Shown here piece by piece: positions 14,715 through 24,201 of a stretch of 56,961 nt of DNA (positions within the stretch are counted from its first letter, which is position 1; each line of letters opens with the position of its first letter). The position numbers were made by a program, and so were the translations under genes. Location: positions 1 through 56,961 of the forward strand of contig NZ_MJGI01000002.1 of NCBI RefSeq assembly GCF_001864835.1, read 5' to 3'. Under the pieces are notes generated by a model. The model worked only from the letters and a program-made list of their open reading frames with translations. It made no database searches and had not been told where the DNA came from. Source of the DNA: Curtobacterium sp. MCBA15_001 (GTDB lineage: Bacteria; Actinomycetota; Actinomycetes; Actinomycetales; Microbacteriaceae).

Positions 14715-17700
14715 TCAGCCGACCGCTGCCGTCCACGCCTGCTCGAGACCGGCTCGGTCGAGCAGGCTGACGGGCCGGACCTCGAGGTCGTCGGCCACGA
14801 AGTAGAACACCGCGTCGACGTCCTCGACCGGACGGCCGGTGAACTCGGCGTAGGCGACCCGGTAGAGCGCGAGCTGCAGCTGGCGCTGTTCCAGGTCCTC
14901 GGCGCTCGACGGGGCCTTGCCGGTCTTCCAGTCGACGACCTCGATCCGCCCGTCGATCTCGTAGACGGCGTCGAGCTTGCAGACCACACTGTGGCCGAGG
15001 AACGGGATGTGGATCTCGCGCTCGACCTCGACCGGGGTGCGCTCCGCCCATCGTGAACGGGCGAAGGTCGCCTGGAACTCACCGAGGCGGCGCGCGTCGT
15101 CGTCGCTCACCACGGCGTCCGGTGCCGCAGCCGTCTCCTCGTCAGGGTCGAGGTCGAGTTCCCCGTCCCACACGTCGAGCGTCTCGAGCGCTCCCCCGGA
15201 ACGACCACGCTGCTCGACCCACTGGTGGAACAGGGTGCCCAGGCGCGTCGCACGGTAGGGACGCTCGGGCATCGGCCGGCGGAGCCGTTCGGCGACCGCG
15301 TCGGGCCGGCTCAGGTAGTCCTTGAAGCCCGACGCCGGGACACGGTGGGGCACGACCACGCGGTGCTTCGCCGACCGGGTGGCCTGGCGCTCCGCGAGCA
15401 GCAGGTCGATGTCGGCGGCGAACCGTCCCGCGGCGCCCGGGTTGGCGTTCCTGACCCGGTCGGCGGCGGCCAGCACGCGCGGAGCACGCTCGCCGTAGGG
15501 GACGTGCGGCCAGGTCTGGGTCGCGCCGGCGTCACCGAGCGGGTTCGTCTCGTGCCCGGTGGTCTCCGGCACCGCGGACCCCTCGACCACGCCGGCGTCG
15601 ACCAGGTCGCGGAGGTACCGGCTCGGCTGCATCGGCTTCACGCCACCTGCCCAGAACGACCCGGAGACCAGCAGCTCGTGCCGTGACCGGGTCAGCGCGA
15701 CGTAGGTCAGCCGACGTTCCTCGTCCTCGTTCCGGGCCTTGACCTCGTCCTTGTACGCCTCGATCGCGAGGGTGACGTCCTTCTGCGTGTCGTGCCCGCG
15801 CCAGTCGAGCCGCGGCAGCTCGTCGGCGTCGCCGCGGAACTCGTACGGCAGGCGGCCGAAGCCGAGCCACCCGGACGAGCCCTCCTGTGGACGGGCCGGC
15901 AGCGCGCCCTCGACCAGTCGGGGCACGGCGACCGCGTCCCACTCCAGGCCCTTGGAACCGTGGATCGTCAGGATCTGCACGGTGCCGGCCTCGGGCTCCT
16001 CGGACCGGGGGCCCATGTCGTCTCGGCGGGCAGCGGCGTCGATCCAGCCGAGGAACGCCCCGAGGTCCGCGCGGTCGTCGGTCGCGACGAACCCGGCGAG
16101 CTCGTCGACGAAGGCGTCGAGGTAGGCGGCGCTGCCCTGCTCGTGCGCGGCGACCTCGATGTCGAGGTGCATCTCCTGCACGACGAGCGTCACGAAGTCG
16201 ACGAGGTCCCCTGCGGCTCGGGACCGCAGGGCGGCGAGCTGCTGGCCGAGTCGCCGCATCCGGTCACGGCCAGCCGGGGTGATGCCCGCGAGCGCACCGT
16301 GGTCGTCCGGGGCGACGGCGACGAAGTCGAGCGCGTCGACGACCGAGCCGTGCTCGCCGGCCGCGACCGACGCCCGGAACGCGGCGGTCACGTCGTCGTC
16401 GAGCCGCTGCTGCGTGTGGTCCCGTTTGAACAGCCATGACGCCAGCGCGTGCAGCGCGGCGACGTCGGCGGCACCGACCCGCCACCGTGCACCGGCGAGC
16501 AGGCGGATCAGGTCGTTGCCCGCCGCCGGGTCGTGCAGCACCCGCAGGCACGCGACGAGGTCGACGATCTCCGGACGCTGCAGGAGCCCGCCGGTGCCGA
16601 GCACATGGAACGGCACGCCGAGGTGGGTGAACGCGCCCGTGAAGGCGGCGAGGTCCTTCCGGGCACGGAGCAGGAGCGCCATCGAGCCGGACGGGTTCCG
16701 CCGGCGGTGGTCGGCGAACCAGGCGGCGACGGCCGCCGCTTCCTCGGGCAGGGTCTCGGTGAACACCGCGTCGACCACCCCGGCGTCGGCACCGGGCCGG
16801 GGCGCGAGGCGTTCGACGTCGACCTCGGACGCCTCGGACAGCGGAGCGACGACGGCGTTCGCCCCGGCGAGGACGTCCACCGGGTTCCGCCAGCTGGTCG
16901 ACAGCGCGAAGGTGCGTGGTGTGGTGGCGCCATCCCGCTCGCCGTCTCCGTCCCGCCCACCAGCGAAGTCCCGGGGGAACCGGGCCAGGTTCGCCGCGCT
17001 GGCCCCGCGGAAGCCGTAGATCGACTGGTGCGGGTCACCGACCGCCATCACCGGGTGGTCGCGGAACAGCCGCGCGAGGAACCGGGTCTGCACGACCGAG
17101 GTGTCCTGGTACTCGTCGAGCAGCACCACGCGGAACCGCGCTCGCAGGTCCTCGACCACCCGGGGTGCCGCCTGGGCCGCGGCGAGCGCGAGGGCGATCT
17201 GGTCGGAGAACTCGACGAACCCGCGGTCGACCTTCTGGCGACGGAACTCCTCGACCAGGTCGGTCAGGGGCTCGAGCGCACCGATCGCGGCCACCGCCTG
17301 CGTGATCGCGGCGTAGGGCTTGCCACGGTTGCCCGGCAGCTCCAGCAGTCCGGTGAACTCGATCGCGAACCGTCGGAGCCGCGCCGGCTCGACGAGGTGC
17401 TCGGACGCGGCCCCGGCGAGTGCGACGACCGCCGCCGTGACGGTGTCGACGTTGCGGTCGAGCCCGGCCAGGCGGTCGTCCCGGGCGGCGACGACGACCC
17501 GTCGTGCGAGCTGCCAGGCGGACGGTTCAGTGAGTACCTGGGACTCGCCGTCGCGACCGACCAGCAGCGCGTTCTCGCGGAAGACGCTGTTCGCGAAGGC
17601 GTTGTAGGTCGAGACGGTCGGCGCCTCGAACGCGTCGCCCGGGGTGATCAGGCCGGCGTCCTCGAGCGCCCGGATGCGGTCGTTGATGCGGACTGACAGC

Positions 17701-18008
17701 TCGCCCGCGGCCTTGCGGGTGAAGGTCAGGCCGAGCACCTGGTCCGGACGGACGAACCCGTTCGCCAGCAGCCACACGACGCGGGACGCCATGGTCTCGG
17801 TCTTGCCGCTGCCGGCGCCGGCGACGACCAGGGCCGGCGCGAGGGGCGACTCGATGACGGCGCGCTGCTGCTCGGTGGGTCGGGGGCGGCCGAGGGCGTC
17901 GGCGATCGCGTCGGCGCCCCGGGCAGCGGTGCCGGTCGCGACAGGCGTGCCCGCGACACTGGTCGTGGCGGCGGTGTCGGCCGGGGTCGTCAGGAGTTCG
18001 TCGGTCAC
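14715..18008 (-). CDS. adnB: AdnB subunit of the AdnAB helicase-nuclease
   Basis: 1097 residues: an N-terminal UvrD-like motor with Walker A AGAGSGKTET, motif II LLDEYQDTS, GDPHQSIYGFRG, TIHGSKGLEW and VALTRSRHE, then a C-terminal RecB-family nuclease with D1026-x-K1028 (VVDWKTGKAP). Both active sites look intact. AdnAB is the actinobacterial end-resection machine that replaces AddAB/RecBCD in homologous recombination. The GTG start overlaps the adnA stop as GTGA (18008-18005), so subunits are made by coupled translation. Its stop is 119 bp from the convergent kinase-like gene. Confidence 0.96.
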   Translation of the reverse strand: MTDELLTTPADTAATTSVAGTPVATGTAARGADAIADALGRPRPTEQQRAVIESPLAPALVVAGAGSGKTETMASRVVWLLANGFVRPDQVLGLTFTRKAAGELSVRINDRIRALEDAGLITPGDAFEAPTVSTYNAFANSVFRENALLVGRDGESQVLTEPSAWQLARRVVVAARDDRLAGLDRNVDTVTAAVVALAGAASEHLVEPARLRRFAIEFTGLLELPGNRGKPYAAITQAVAAIGALEPLTDLVEEFRRQKVDRGFVEFSDQIALALAAAQAAPRVVEDLRARFRVVLLDEYQDTSVVQTRFLARLFRDHPVMAVGDPHQSIYGFRGASAANLARFPRDFAGGRDGDGERDGATTPRTFALSTSWRNPVDVLAGANAVVAPLSEASEVDVERLAPRPGADAGVVDAVFTETLPEEAAAVAAWFADHRRRNPSGSMALLLRARKDLAAFTGAFTHLGVPFHVLGTGGLLQRPEIVDLVACLRVLHDPAAGNDLIRLLAGARWRVGAADVAALHALASWLFKRDHTQQRLDDDVTAAFRASVAAGEHGSVVDALDFVAVAPDDHGALAGITPAGRDRMRRLGQQLAALRSRAAGDLVDFVTLVVQEMHLDIEVAAHEQGSAAYLDAFVDELAGFVATDDRADLGAFLGWIDAAARRDDMGPRSEEPEAGTVQILTIHGSKGLEWDAVAVPRLVEGALPARPQEGSSGWLGFGRLPYEFRGDADELPRLDWRGHDTQKDVTLAIEAYKDEVKARNEDEERRLTYVALTRSRHELLVSGSFWAGGVKPMQPSRYLRDLVDAGVVEGSAVPETTGHETNPLGDAGATQTWPHVPYGERAPRVLAAADRVRNANPGAAGRFAADIDLLLAERQATRSAKHRVVVPHRVPASGFKDYLSRPDAVAERLRRPMPERPYRATRLGTLFHQWVEQRGRSGGALETLDVWDGELDLDPDEETAAAPDAVVSDDDARRLGEFQATFARSRWAERTPVEVEREIHIPFLGHSVVCKLDAVYEIDGRIEVVDWKTGKAPSSAEDLEQRQLQLALYRVAYAEFTGRPVEDVDAVFYFVADDLEVRPVSLLDRAGLEQAWTAAVG

Positions 18009-21000
18009 CAGGTCACCTCGCCCACGACGTGGATGCGGCACTCCACGCCGGTCCGGGCCTTCTCGCAGTGGTCGTCGACGTTCGCGACGAAGGTCCGGCC
18101 GGCCATGCCGTGCGCGACGGTGTGCAGCCGCTCGCGGTAGGCCTCACGCGCCTCGGGGTCGAACGCGTGCTGGGTGCGCTCGGAGTAGGCGTGCGCGCCC
18201 TTCGGCATCTGCACGAACACCAGGCGGGCGTCGGTCATCGGCGCTCCGGCGGGCACGCCCTCGACCACGCCGTCCTCGACCGCGAGCTGGTACGCGCCGA
18301 GCTGGGGGTGGTCGGGCATGTCGTTCTTCTCGCTCGGCATCGACCGACCGGTCTTCAGGTCGACCACGCTCACGCGTCCCTCGGGGTCGACCTCGATGCG
18401 GTCGATGCTGCCCCGGACCCGGGCGGGACCGGTCACCAGCGCGAACGAGGTCTCGGCGCCGAGGACCCGGCGGCCGGCGCTGGCGAAGGTCCGCAGGTAG
18501 TCGCTCAGGCCCTCGACCATCCGGCGGGTACGAGCGCGTTCGCGATCGGCGATCCAGGGCGACTCGAAGGTGAGCTCCCCCCAGCGGGCGTCGACGCTGG
18601 CCCACAGGGACTCGACGTCGATCGCGGTCGCGTGCTCCATCGCCTCGTGCACGATCGTGCCGATGCCCATCGCCGGGCTCGGTGCGCCGCCGCCGAAGGT
18701 CTGCACGAACCAGTGCACCGGGCAGGTCTCGAAGGTGCCGATGCGGGACGGCGACACCGCGACCGTCGGGGCCGTCGGTTCGCCGGTGACCGGGTCGTCC
18801 ACGGGGTCGCCCGCGAGGTCGACGAGCGGGTCCTCGGTCGTCGGTTCGGCGGTGCCGTACCAGTCGTCCGGGGACGCACCGGGGACGTCCGCCTGGGCGA
18901 GCCGGGCGAGGGCCGACGCGGCCTCGTGGTCGCCGCTCGTCACCACCCGGCGACGCAGCGACCCGGCGAGGCCGCGGAGCGACAGCGGGTGCACCGAGGG
19001 CTGCCGGTCGGGCGGCACGGGCACGAGCCGGACGAACGGGGACGGGGCTTCGTCGTCGTTCGCGATCGTGCCGATGACGACCTGCGTCGTGGCGCGGGAG
19101 ACGGCGCGGGCGAACAGCCGGAGTTCGTCGGCCACGACGGCCGCGCGGTCGTCGACGGCCACGTGGGCGATGCCCTGCGCGGCCCGCACCAGACCGTCGG
19201 GGTCGAGCAGACTGCCGCGCACGCGGGTGTTCGGCCAGACGCCGTCCTGCAGCCCGAGCACGACGACCACGTCGGCTTCGAGCCCGATCGTCGCCGAAGG
19301 GGTGAGCACACGGACGCGGCCGGCGGTGCGGTCGGGCCCGATGCTGTCCTCGGGCAGGTCGGCCCCGAGCAGGTCGTCGACGAACACCCGTGCCGGCGCG
19401 TCCGGGGTCCGTTCGACGAAGCGCTTGGCGGCCGTGAAGAGCCCCACGACGGCGTCGAGGTGCCGGTCGGCCTCACCGGCACCCACGCCGCCGTCCGCCG
19501 ACTGCCCACCCCAGATGCCGGCCAGTCCGCTGCGCTCCCACAAGCCCCAGAGCAGTTCCTCGATGCTCGCACCGGACTCGGCGTCCGCGCGGGCCAGCAC
19601 CAGGCTGCGTGCGAGCCGGGTCGCTCGGCGGGCGAACGCGGCGTCGATCGTCGCCAGGCGTTCCGGTGCGCCGAGCGCCTCGACCAACAGCTCGTCCGCG
19701 GTCCGGGACCCGTCCCCCGCGAGCTCTTCCCGGCGGAGCGCCAGGCGCAACCGCCGCATCGCGAGGGTGTCGAGTCCGCCGAGCGGCCCGGTGGCGAACG
19801 CCGTGGCGAGCGTGGCGTCGAGCGGCAAGACCCCGAGGGCGACGGCTGCGGCGTCGATGAGCGATCGCGACGCGCTGTCGTCGCGCGGTCTGGTCGGGGC
19901 CGCGCCCGCCGTGGCGGGGACCTCGGCGACGGAGAGCGCCCGCACCAGCTCGGGGATGGCCGCGCCGCTCCGGGTGACGACCACCATCCGGTGCCAGGGC
20001 ACGCCGTCGAGCAGGTGGTGCTCGCGCAGCCGTCGGGCCACGGCGACGACCAGCGCCGAACGGCTCCCCGCTTCCAGGTGCAGCACCGAGTCGGGCCGCC
20101 CGTCGGTGTCGGCAGCGACCGCGGTGCGATGTCGCCCGGCAGCCGCGGTGCCGACCCGAGCGGTGACGGCGGACACGAGCGTCCGGATCGCCGCCGGGTG
20201 CCGGTGCACGGTGCCGAGGACGACGTCCTGCACGCGGCCGACCCCGAGCCGCACGGCCAGGCGACCGAGCACGTCGGGTTCGGCGCCCCGGAACGCCGAG
20301 GCCGCGATGTCGGGGTCGCCGAACGCGACGACCTGCACGCCCGACCGGGCCAGGGCGCCGAGCAGCGCGATCTCCCCCTCGACGAGTTCCTGCGTGTCGT
20401 CGACGACCACCAGGCGCAGGGCCGCGACCGCAGGGGGCAGTTCGCCACGGAGGACGGCGGCGGTGGCGAAGGCGACGAGTTCGGCGGCGTCGAGGCTCGT
20501 GGTGCGGAACGCGGTCAGGGTGGCCCGGTACTCGTCGACCAGGTCCCCGACCGCACGCCACTCGGGCCGACCGTGGTCGTCGGCGAGCTCACGCATGTCG
20601 TCCGGCTCGACCCCCGCGGCCACGGAGCGCATCATCACGTCACGCAACGCGGTCCGGAACCCGGCCCGTTCGCGGACGACCGCGGTGATCGGTTCCGGCC
20701 AGGCAGGGCCCGTGCCGTCGAGTTCGTGTCCGGCCAGCAGGTCGGCGAGGATGCGGTCCTGTTCGCCGCCGGTCAGCAGGGTCGGCGCCGGCTGCCCCTG
20801 GACCGCGGCGGCGTGCGCGACGACCTGGAAGGCGAGCGAGTTGACGGTCCGGGCGAGGGCGCCGGGGACGACCCGCCCGACGGTGGCCGCCAGCTGGTCA
20901 CGGAGGGCGGTGGCAGCGGTGCGCGATGACGTCAGTGCCAGGACGGTCGCGTGTCCGTCAGGGCTGATCGCACCGGGCCGCCCCATCCGCTGGGCGACGA

Positions 21001-21160
21001 GCCGTGCGAGCGTCGACGTCTTGCCGGTGCCGGGCGCCCCGATCACCGCGGCGTGCACGCCGTCGGCCAGGTCGAGCACGGCCTGCTGCGCCGGGTCGGC
21101 GACCAGCGCGCGCGACACCCCCGTCGGCGCGGGAGCGGGCGTCAGGGTGGTCGATGGCAC
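18005..21160 (-). CDS. adnA: AdnA subunit of the AdnAB helicase-nuclease
   Basis: 1051 residues with a UvrD-like N-terminal module (Walker A GAPGTGKTST, motif II VVDDTQEL rather than DEYQD) and a C-terminal RecB-type nuclease with D934-x-K936 (VVDLKTGRS). In the mycobacterial complex the AdnA motor is auxiliary, which fits the altered motif II. GTG21160 has TACCGT exactly 6 bases upstream and no ribosome site, so I chose it over starts further upstream, which would run into the divergent DUF3107 gene. adnA is promoter-proximal and adnB follows with a 4-bp overlap. Confidence 0.95.
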   Translation of the reverse strand: MPSTTLTPAPAPTGVSRALVADPAQQAVLDLADGVHAAVIGAPGTGKTSTLARLVAQRMGRPGAISPDGHATVLALTSSRTAATALRDQLAATVGRVVPGALARTVNSLAFQVVAHAAAVQGQPAPTLLTGGEQDRILADLLAGHELDGTGPAWPEPITAVVRERAGFRTALRDVMMRSVAAGVEPDDMRELADDHGRPEWRAVGDLVDEYRATLTAFRTTSLDAAELVAFATAAVLRGELPPAVAALRLVVVDDTQELVEGEIALLGALARSGVQVVAFGDPDIAASAFRGAEPDVLGRLAVRLGVGRVQDVVLGTVHRHPAAIRTLVSAVTARVGTAAAGRHRTAVAADTDGRPDSVLHLEAGSRSALVVAVARRLREHHLLDGVPWHRMVVVTRSGAAIPELVRALSVAEVPATAGAAPTRPRDDSASRSLIDAAAVALGVLPLDATLATAFATGPLGGLDTLAMRRLRLALRREELAGDGSRTADELLVEALGAPERLATIDAAFARRATRLARSLVLARADAESGASIEELLWGLWERSGLAGIWGGQSADGGVGAGEADRHLDAVVGLFTAAKRFVERTPDAPARVFVDDLLGADLPEDSIGPDRTAGRVRVLTPSATIGLEADVVVVLGLQDGVWPNTRVRGSLLDPDGLVRAAQGIAHVAVDDRAAVVADELRLFARAVSRATTQVVIGTIANDDEAPSPFVRLVPVPPDRQPSVHPLSLRGLAGSLRRRVVTSGDHEAASALARLAQADVPGASPDDWYGTAEPTTEDPLVDLAGDPVDDPVTGEPTAPTVAVSPSRIGTFETCPVHWFVQTFGGGAPSPAMGIGTIVHEAMEHATAIDVESLWASVDARWGELTFESPWIADRERARTRRMVEGLSDYLRTFASAGRRVLGAETSFALVTGPARVRGSIDRIEVDPEGRVSVVDLKTGRSMPSEKNDMPDHPQLGAYQLAVEDGVVEGVPAGAPMTDARLVFVQMPKGAHAYSERTQHAFDPEAREAYRERLHTVAHGMAGRTFVANVDDHCEKARTGVECRIHVVGEVTW

Positions 21161-21166
21161 GTGGCC

Positions 21167-21172
21167 ACGGTA
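21167..21172 (-). promoter_or_regulatory. -10 hexamer of leaderless adnAB promoter
   Basis: TACCGT on the minus strand, 6 bases (GGCCAC), then GTG21160. Confidence 0.6.
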
Positions 21173-21275
21173 CCGAGCGCAGCCGACATCGACGGGCGCC
21201 CCACCGCGGGGACGAACGAGGCCACAGCCGCGTGCGCCCGCGGCGAACGCCGAGGACCGCCCGGACCCCCTCGGA

Positions 21276-21281
21276 TAAGGT
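21276..21281 (+). promoter_or_regulatory. -10 hexamer of leaderless DUF3107 promoter
   Basis: TAAGGT, 6 bases (GAGCAC), then GTG21288. It lies divergent from the adnA promoter in a 127-bp gap. Confidence 0.6.
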
Positions 21282-21287
21282 GAGCAC

Positions 21288-21509
21288 GTGGACATCAAGA
21301 TCGGCATCATCAACAGCCCGCGCGAGCTCGCCTTCGAGACGAAGCAGTCGGCCGAGGACATCGAGCAGGCCGTCTCCGAGGCGCTGACCTCCCAGACCCA
21401 CCTGTCGCTGCAGGACGAGAAGGGCCGCAAGTACGTGGTCGCGGCCGCAGCCCTCGCCTACGTCGAGTTCGGCGCCGAGGAAGCCCGCCGCATCGGCTTC
21501 GTCGCGTAA
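21288..21509 (+). CDS. DUF3107 small protein
   Basis: 73 residues, the full size of the DUF3107 family (mycobacterial Rv3208A/TB9.4). It opens MDIKIGI, continues through a predicted helix (AEDIEQAVSEAL), then a short beta segment with KYVVAAAALAYVEFG near the end. Function is unknown, and the fold is small alpha/beta. GTG start in a leaderless context. The small membrane protein gene follows after 7 bp and is probably co-transcribed. Confidence 0.93.
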   Translation: MDIKIGIINSPRELAFETKQSAEDIEQAVSEALTSQTHLSLQDEKGRKYVVAAAALAYVEFGAEEARRIGFVA

Positions 21510-21516
21510 CACCGGC

Positions 21517-21822
21517 GTGGAACTCCTGTTCGCCGTCCTCGGCGGCCTGATCTGCGGCGCGGTCGCCCACCTGGTGCTGCCGTGGCGTTCGACGCGCGGC
21601 CAGTTCCTCGGCGCGAGCGTCGGCGGGGCCACGGCGGCGCTCCTGTGGGAGGCCCTGACGTGGGCCGGTTGGCGCTACGACGCGACCTGGATCTGGGTCG
21701 TCACGTTGGTCGGCTCCGGCGTCGTCGCACTCGCCGTCGGGTGGCTGCTCGGACGCCGACGCACCGCGGCCGACGACGCCTGGTACGCGGCGGTCAAGGC
21801 CAGCGGCAACCGCACGGCCTGA
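21517..21822 (+). CDS. Small integral membrane protein, unknown function
   Basis: 101 residues with three likely membrane segments at about 3-19, 30-49 and 58-78, then a polar tail starting with GRRRTAADD. I recognise no family. GTG21517 is the only start that keeps the first helix and lies 7 bp after DUF3107. Its ribosome site is weak, so translation may depend on reinitiation from the upstream gene. Confidence 0.75.
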   Translation: MELLFAVLGGLICGAVAHLVLPWRSTRGQFLGASVGGATAALLWEALTWAGWRYDATWIWVVTLVGSGVVALAVGWLLGRRRTAADDAWYAAVKASGNRTA

Positions 21823-21855
21823 CCAACAGGAACGACGAGCCGCACGGACCCCGGC

Positions 21856-22572
21856 TCAGGCGGTGAGGCCGAGTGCGTCCATACGTCGGGTGTGCGCCGC
21901 GATCAGTTCGGTCCAGACCGGCTCCAGCCGCGACTGGTCCTCACGCGCGTGCGACGCCAGCGCCGAGCGGGCGACGAGCAACGTGTCCCCGACGAGCCGA
22001 CGGCCCCACATCGCCAGACGGGACGACACGAGGGGCTCCTCGTCGATGCGGGCGCTCAGTTCCTCGACCACCGCGGCTTCCTCACGCGGGTCGAACACGG
22101 TCTTCAGGCGCTGCTGCACGTCGGCCGGCAACGAGCGCAGCAGGTTCGCGAACAGGTCGTTGAGGATGCCTGCGGTGACGTACCCGGTCAACATCGACTC
22201 GTACCAGTCGGCACCGCTCGTGCGCTCGACGAAGCGGTCGATCGCCTCGCGGTGCGGCGCCATCAGCTCGGCCGGGTCGGCGCCGGTGCGTTCGATCTCG
22301 GCGACGATCGACCGGTGTCGCTCGAGTGCGGTCGTCGCGAGCACCCCGGTGACCAGCCGACCGGACAGCGTCGGCGCCGAGGCACCCGCACGCCCCATCG
22401 TCTCGTACAGCGAGAGCTGCAGGTAGGCGGCCTGCCCGAGGTACACGTCGAGCTCGGGACTGACGTCGTCGAGCTGTAGACGTTCCGTCTGGGCGGCGTT
22501 CTTCGGGTTCCGCGACGCGAGCCACTGTGCTGCGAGCTGCGCCGCGCGCTTCCGGTTCCACCACGACACCAC
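21856..22572 (-). CDS. Ferritin-like-fold protein (Rv3210c type)
   Basis: 238 residues, almost all alpha-helical, matching the ferritin-like proteins found beside rhlE-type helicases in Actinobacteria, distantly related to the MiaE-like tRNA hydroxylase group. Candidate metal ligands lie in helices with ELDVYLGQAAYLQ, EIERTGADPAEL, HREAIDRFVER and DPREEAAVVEEL. I cannot confirm a di-iron site without a structure. GTG22572 was chosen because TATGCT sits exactly 6 bases before it. Divergent from the DEAD helicase gene. Confidence 0.85.
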   Translation of the reverse strand: MVSWWNRKRAAQLAAQWLASRNPKNAAQTERLQLDDVSPELDVYLGQAAYLQLSLYETMGRAGASAPTLSGRLVTGVLATTALERHRSIVAEIERTGADPAELMAPHREAIDRFVERTSGADWYESMLTGYVTAGILNDLFANLLRSLPADVQQRLKTVFDPREEAAVVEELSARIDEEPLVSSRLAMWGRRLVGDTLLVARSALASHAREDQSRLEPVWTELIAAHTRRMDALGLTA

Positions 22573-22578
22573 GCGACC

Positions 22579-22584
22579 AGCATA
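22579..22584 (-). promoter_or_regulatory. -10 hexamer of leaderless ferritin-like gene promoter
   Basis: TATGCT on the minus strand, 6 bases (GGTCGC), then GTG22572. Confidence 0.6.
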
Positions 22585-22616
22585 GGGGCCGCGACGGCAC
22601 GCTCCTCGCACGCCGG

Positions 22617-22622
22617 TAGACT
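22617..22622 (+). promoter_or_regulatory. -10 of DEAD-box helicase promoter
   Basis: TAGACT 25 bases before GTG22648, giving a short leader with an AGGA ribosome site at 22640-22643. Unlike its neighbours, this gene is leadered. Confidence 0.5.
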
Positions 22623-22647
22623 GGTGCGGACTCCCCGATAGGACAGG

Positions 22648-24126
22648 GTGACCTTCTTGACTTTCTCAGACCTCAACATCGACCAGGACATCGTCGATGC
22701 ACTGGCCGGCAAGGGCATCATCGAGCCCTTCCCGATCCAGGAACAGACCATCCCCCTCGGCCTCACCGGCCAAGACATCATCGGCCAGGCCAAGACCGGA
22801 ACGGGCAAGACCCTCGGCTTCGGCCTGCCGCTCATCCAGCGGCTCGGCGCCGACCCCGCACACGGTGTCAAGGCGCTCGTCGTCGTGCCGACCCGTGAAC
22901 TCGCGGTGCAGGTGACCGAGGACCTCGAGCTCGCGGCGTCGAATCGCCCGACCACGGTCGTCTCGATCTACGGCGGCAAGGCGTACGAGGGCCAGGTCGA
23001 ACAGCTCAAGGCGGGCGCGCAGATCGTGGTGGGCACCCCCGGGCGCCTGATCGACCTGCACCGCCAGCGCCTGCTCGACCTGTCGCACGTGCAAGAGGTG
23101 GTGCTCGACGAAGCCGACCGCATGCTCGACCTCGGGTTCCTCTCGGACATCGAGCGGATCTTCCAGGCCGTGCCCGCCGTCCGGCACACCATGCTGTTCT
23201 CGGCCACGATGCCCGCGCCGATCGTCGCGCTCGCCCGTCGGTTCATGACGCGCCCGGTGCACATCCGCGCGACGGACCCGGACGAGGGCCTCATGCAGGC
23301 CAACATCAAGCACCTCATCTACCGGGCGCACTCGCTCGACAAGGACGAGGTCATCGCCCGCATCCTGCAGGCCGAGGGCCGCGGCAAGACCGTGATCTTC
23401 ACCCGCACCAAGCGTGCAGCGGCCAAGCTGGTCGAAGAGCTGAAGGACCGTGGCTTCAACGCCGCAGCGGTCCACGGTGACCTCAACCAGGAGCAGCGCG
23501 AGCGCGCGATGGCGGCGTTCAAGGCCGGCAAGCGCGACGTGCTGATCGCGACCGACGTCGCCGCCCGCGGCATCGACGTGGACGACGTCACGCACGTCAT
23601 CAACCACACGATCCCGGACGACCCGGACACGTACCTGCACCGCGCCGGCCGCACCGGCCGTGCGGGCAAGACCGGCATCGCGGTCACGTTCGTCGACTGG
23701 GACGACCTGCACAAGTGGACGCTGATCGACAAGGCCCTCGAGTTCGGCATCCCCCAGCCGATGGAGACCTACTCGTCGTCGCCGCACCTGTTCGAGGACC
23801 TCGACATCCCCGCCGGCACCAAGGGCCGGCTGCCCGGGTCGTCGCAGCACGCCGCGTCCGCCGGCGCGCCCGAGCGCGCCAGTTCGCGTCCGCCGCGCGA
23901 GTCCAGCAGCGACTCGCGTCCGCGTCGTCGCACCCGCAGCGGAGGCTCTGAGCGGCCCGCCGCGACCGCTGCGGAAGCCGCACCCCAGGTCCAGAGCACC
24001 GGTCCGGACAGCGAGACCGGTGACGGTTCGGCGCCCAAGCGGCGTCGCCGCCGCCGTCGTCGCGGAGCCGGCACGGGGGGCGAGGCGACCGCCTCGGCAC
24101 CCCAGCAGGCGTCGGACGGCGAGTAG
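22648..24126 (+). CDS. DEAD-box ATP-dependent RNA helicase (RhlE-like)
   Basis: 492 residues. All family motifs are present: a Q motif (FPIQEQTIP), AKTGTGKT, PTRELA, TPGR, DEADRMLDLGF, SAT, then VIFTRTK, ATDVAARGIDV and HRAGRTGRAG. After about residue 385 comes a low-complexity tail of Ser/Arg/Pro/Glu ending in a run of eight or more arginines and a Gly-rich stretch, likely an RNA-binding extension. The GTG at 22648 has AGGA 4 bases upstream; TTG at 22657 is an alternative. The partner gene order (ferritin-like, helicase) is the same as in mycobacteria. Confidence 0.95.
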   Translation: MTFLTFSDLNIDQDIVDALAGKGIIEPFPIQEQTIPLGLTGQDIIGQAKTGTGKTLGFGLPLIQRLGADPAHGVKALVVVPTRELAVQVTEDLELAASNRPTTVVSIYGGKAYEGQVEQLKAGAQIVVGTPGRLIDLHRQRLLDLSHVQEVVLDEADRMLDLGFLSDIERIFQAVPAVRHTMLFSATMPAPIVALARRFMTRPVHIRATDPDEGLMQANIKHLIYRAHSLDKDEVIARILQAEGRGKTVIFTRTKRAAAKLVEELKDRGFNAAAVHGDLNQEQRERAMAAFKAGKRDVLIATDVAARGIDVDDVTHVINHTIPDDPDTYLHRAGRTGRAGKTGIAVTFVDWDDLHKWTLIDKALEFGIPQPMETYSSSPHLFEDLDIPAGTKGRLPGSSQHAASAGAPERASSRPPRESSSDSRPRRRTRSGGSERPAATAAEAAPQVQSTGPDSETGDGSAPKRRRRRRRRGAGTGGEATASAPQQASDGE

Positions 24127-24148
24127 CGCCTCCCGGCAGTCCGGTCGA

Positions 24149-24175
24149 AGGCCCGTCACCTCAGGTGGCGGGCCT
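24149..24175 (+). terminator. Terminator of DEAD helicase gene
   Basis: 13-bp stem AGGCCCGTCACCT / AGGTGGCGGGCCT (one G-T pair) with a minimal loop, 23 bp after the stop. Confidence 0.65.
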
Positions 24176-24201
24176 ACGTCGTGTGGCGGCGTCCCCGATC
24201 T

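Noticed and set aside
18029..20929. 966-codon open frame opposite adnA
   Set aside because: Shadow frame; adnA has complete helicase and nuclease motifs on the other strand.
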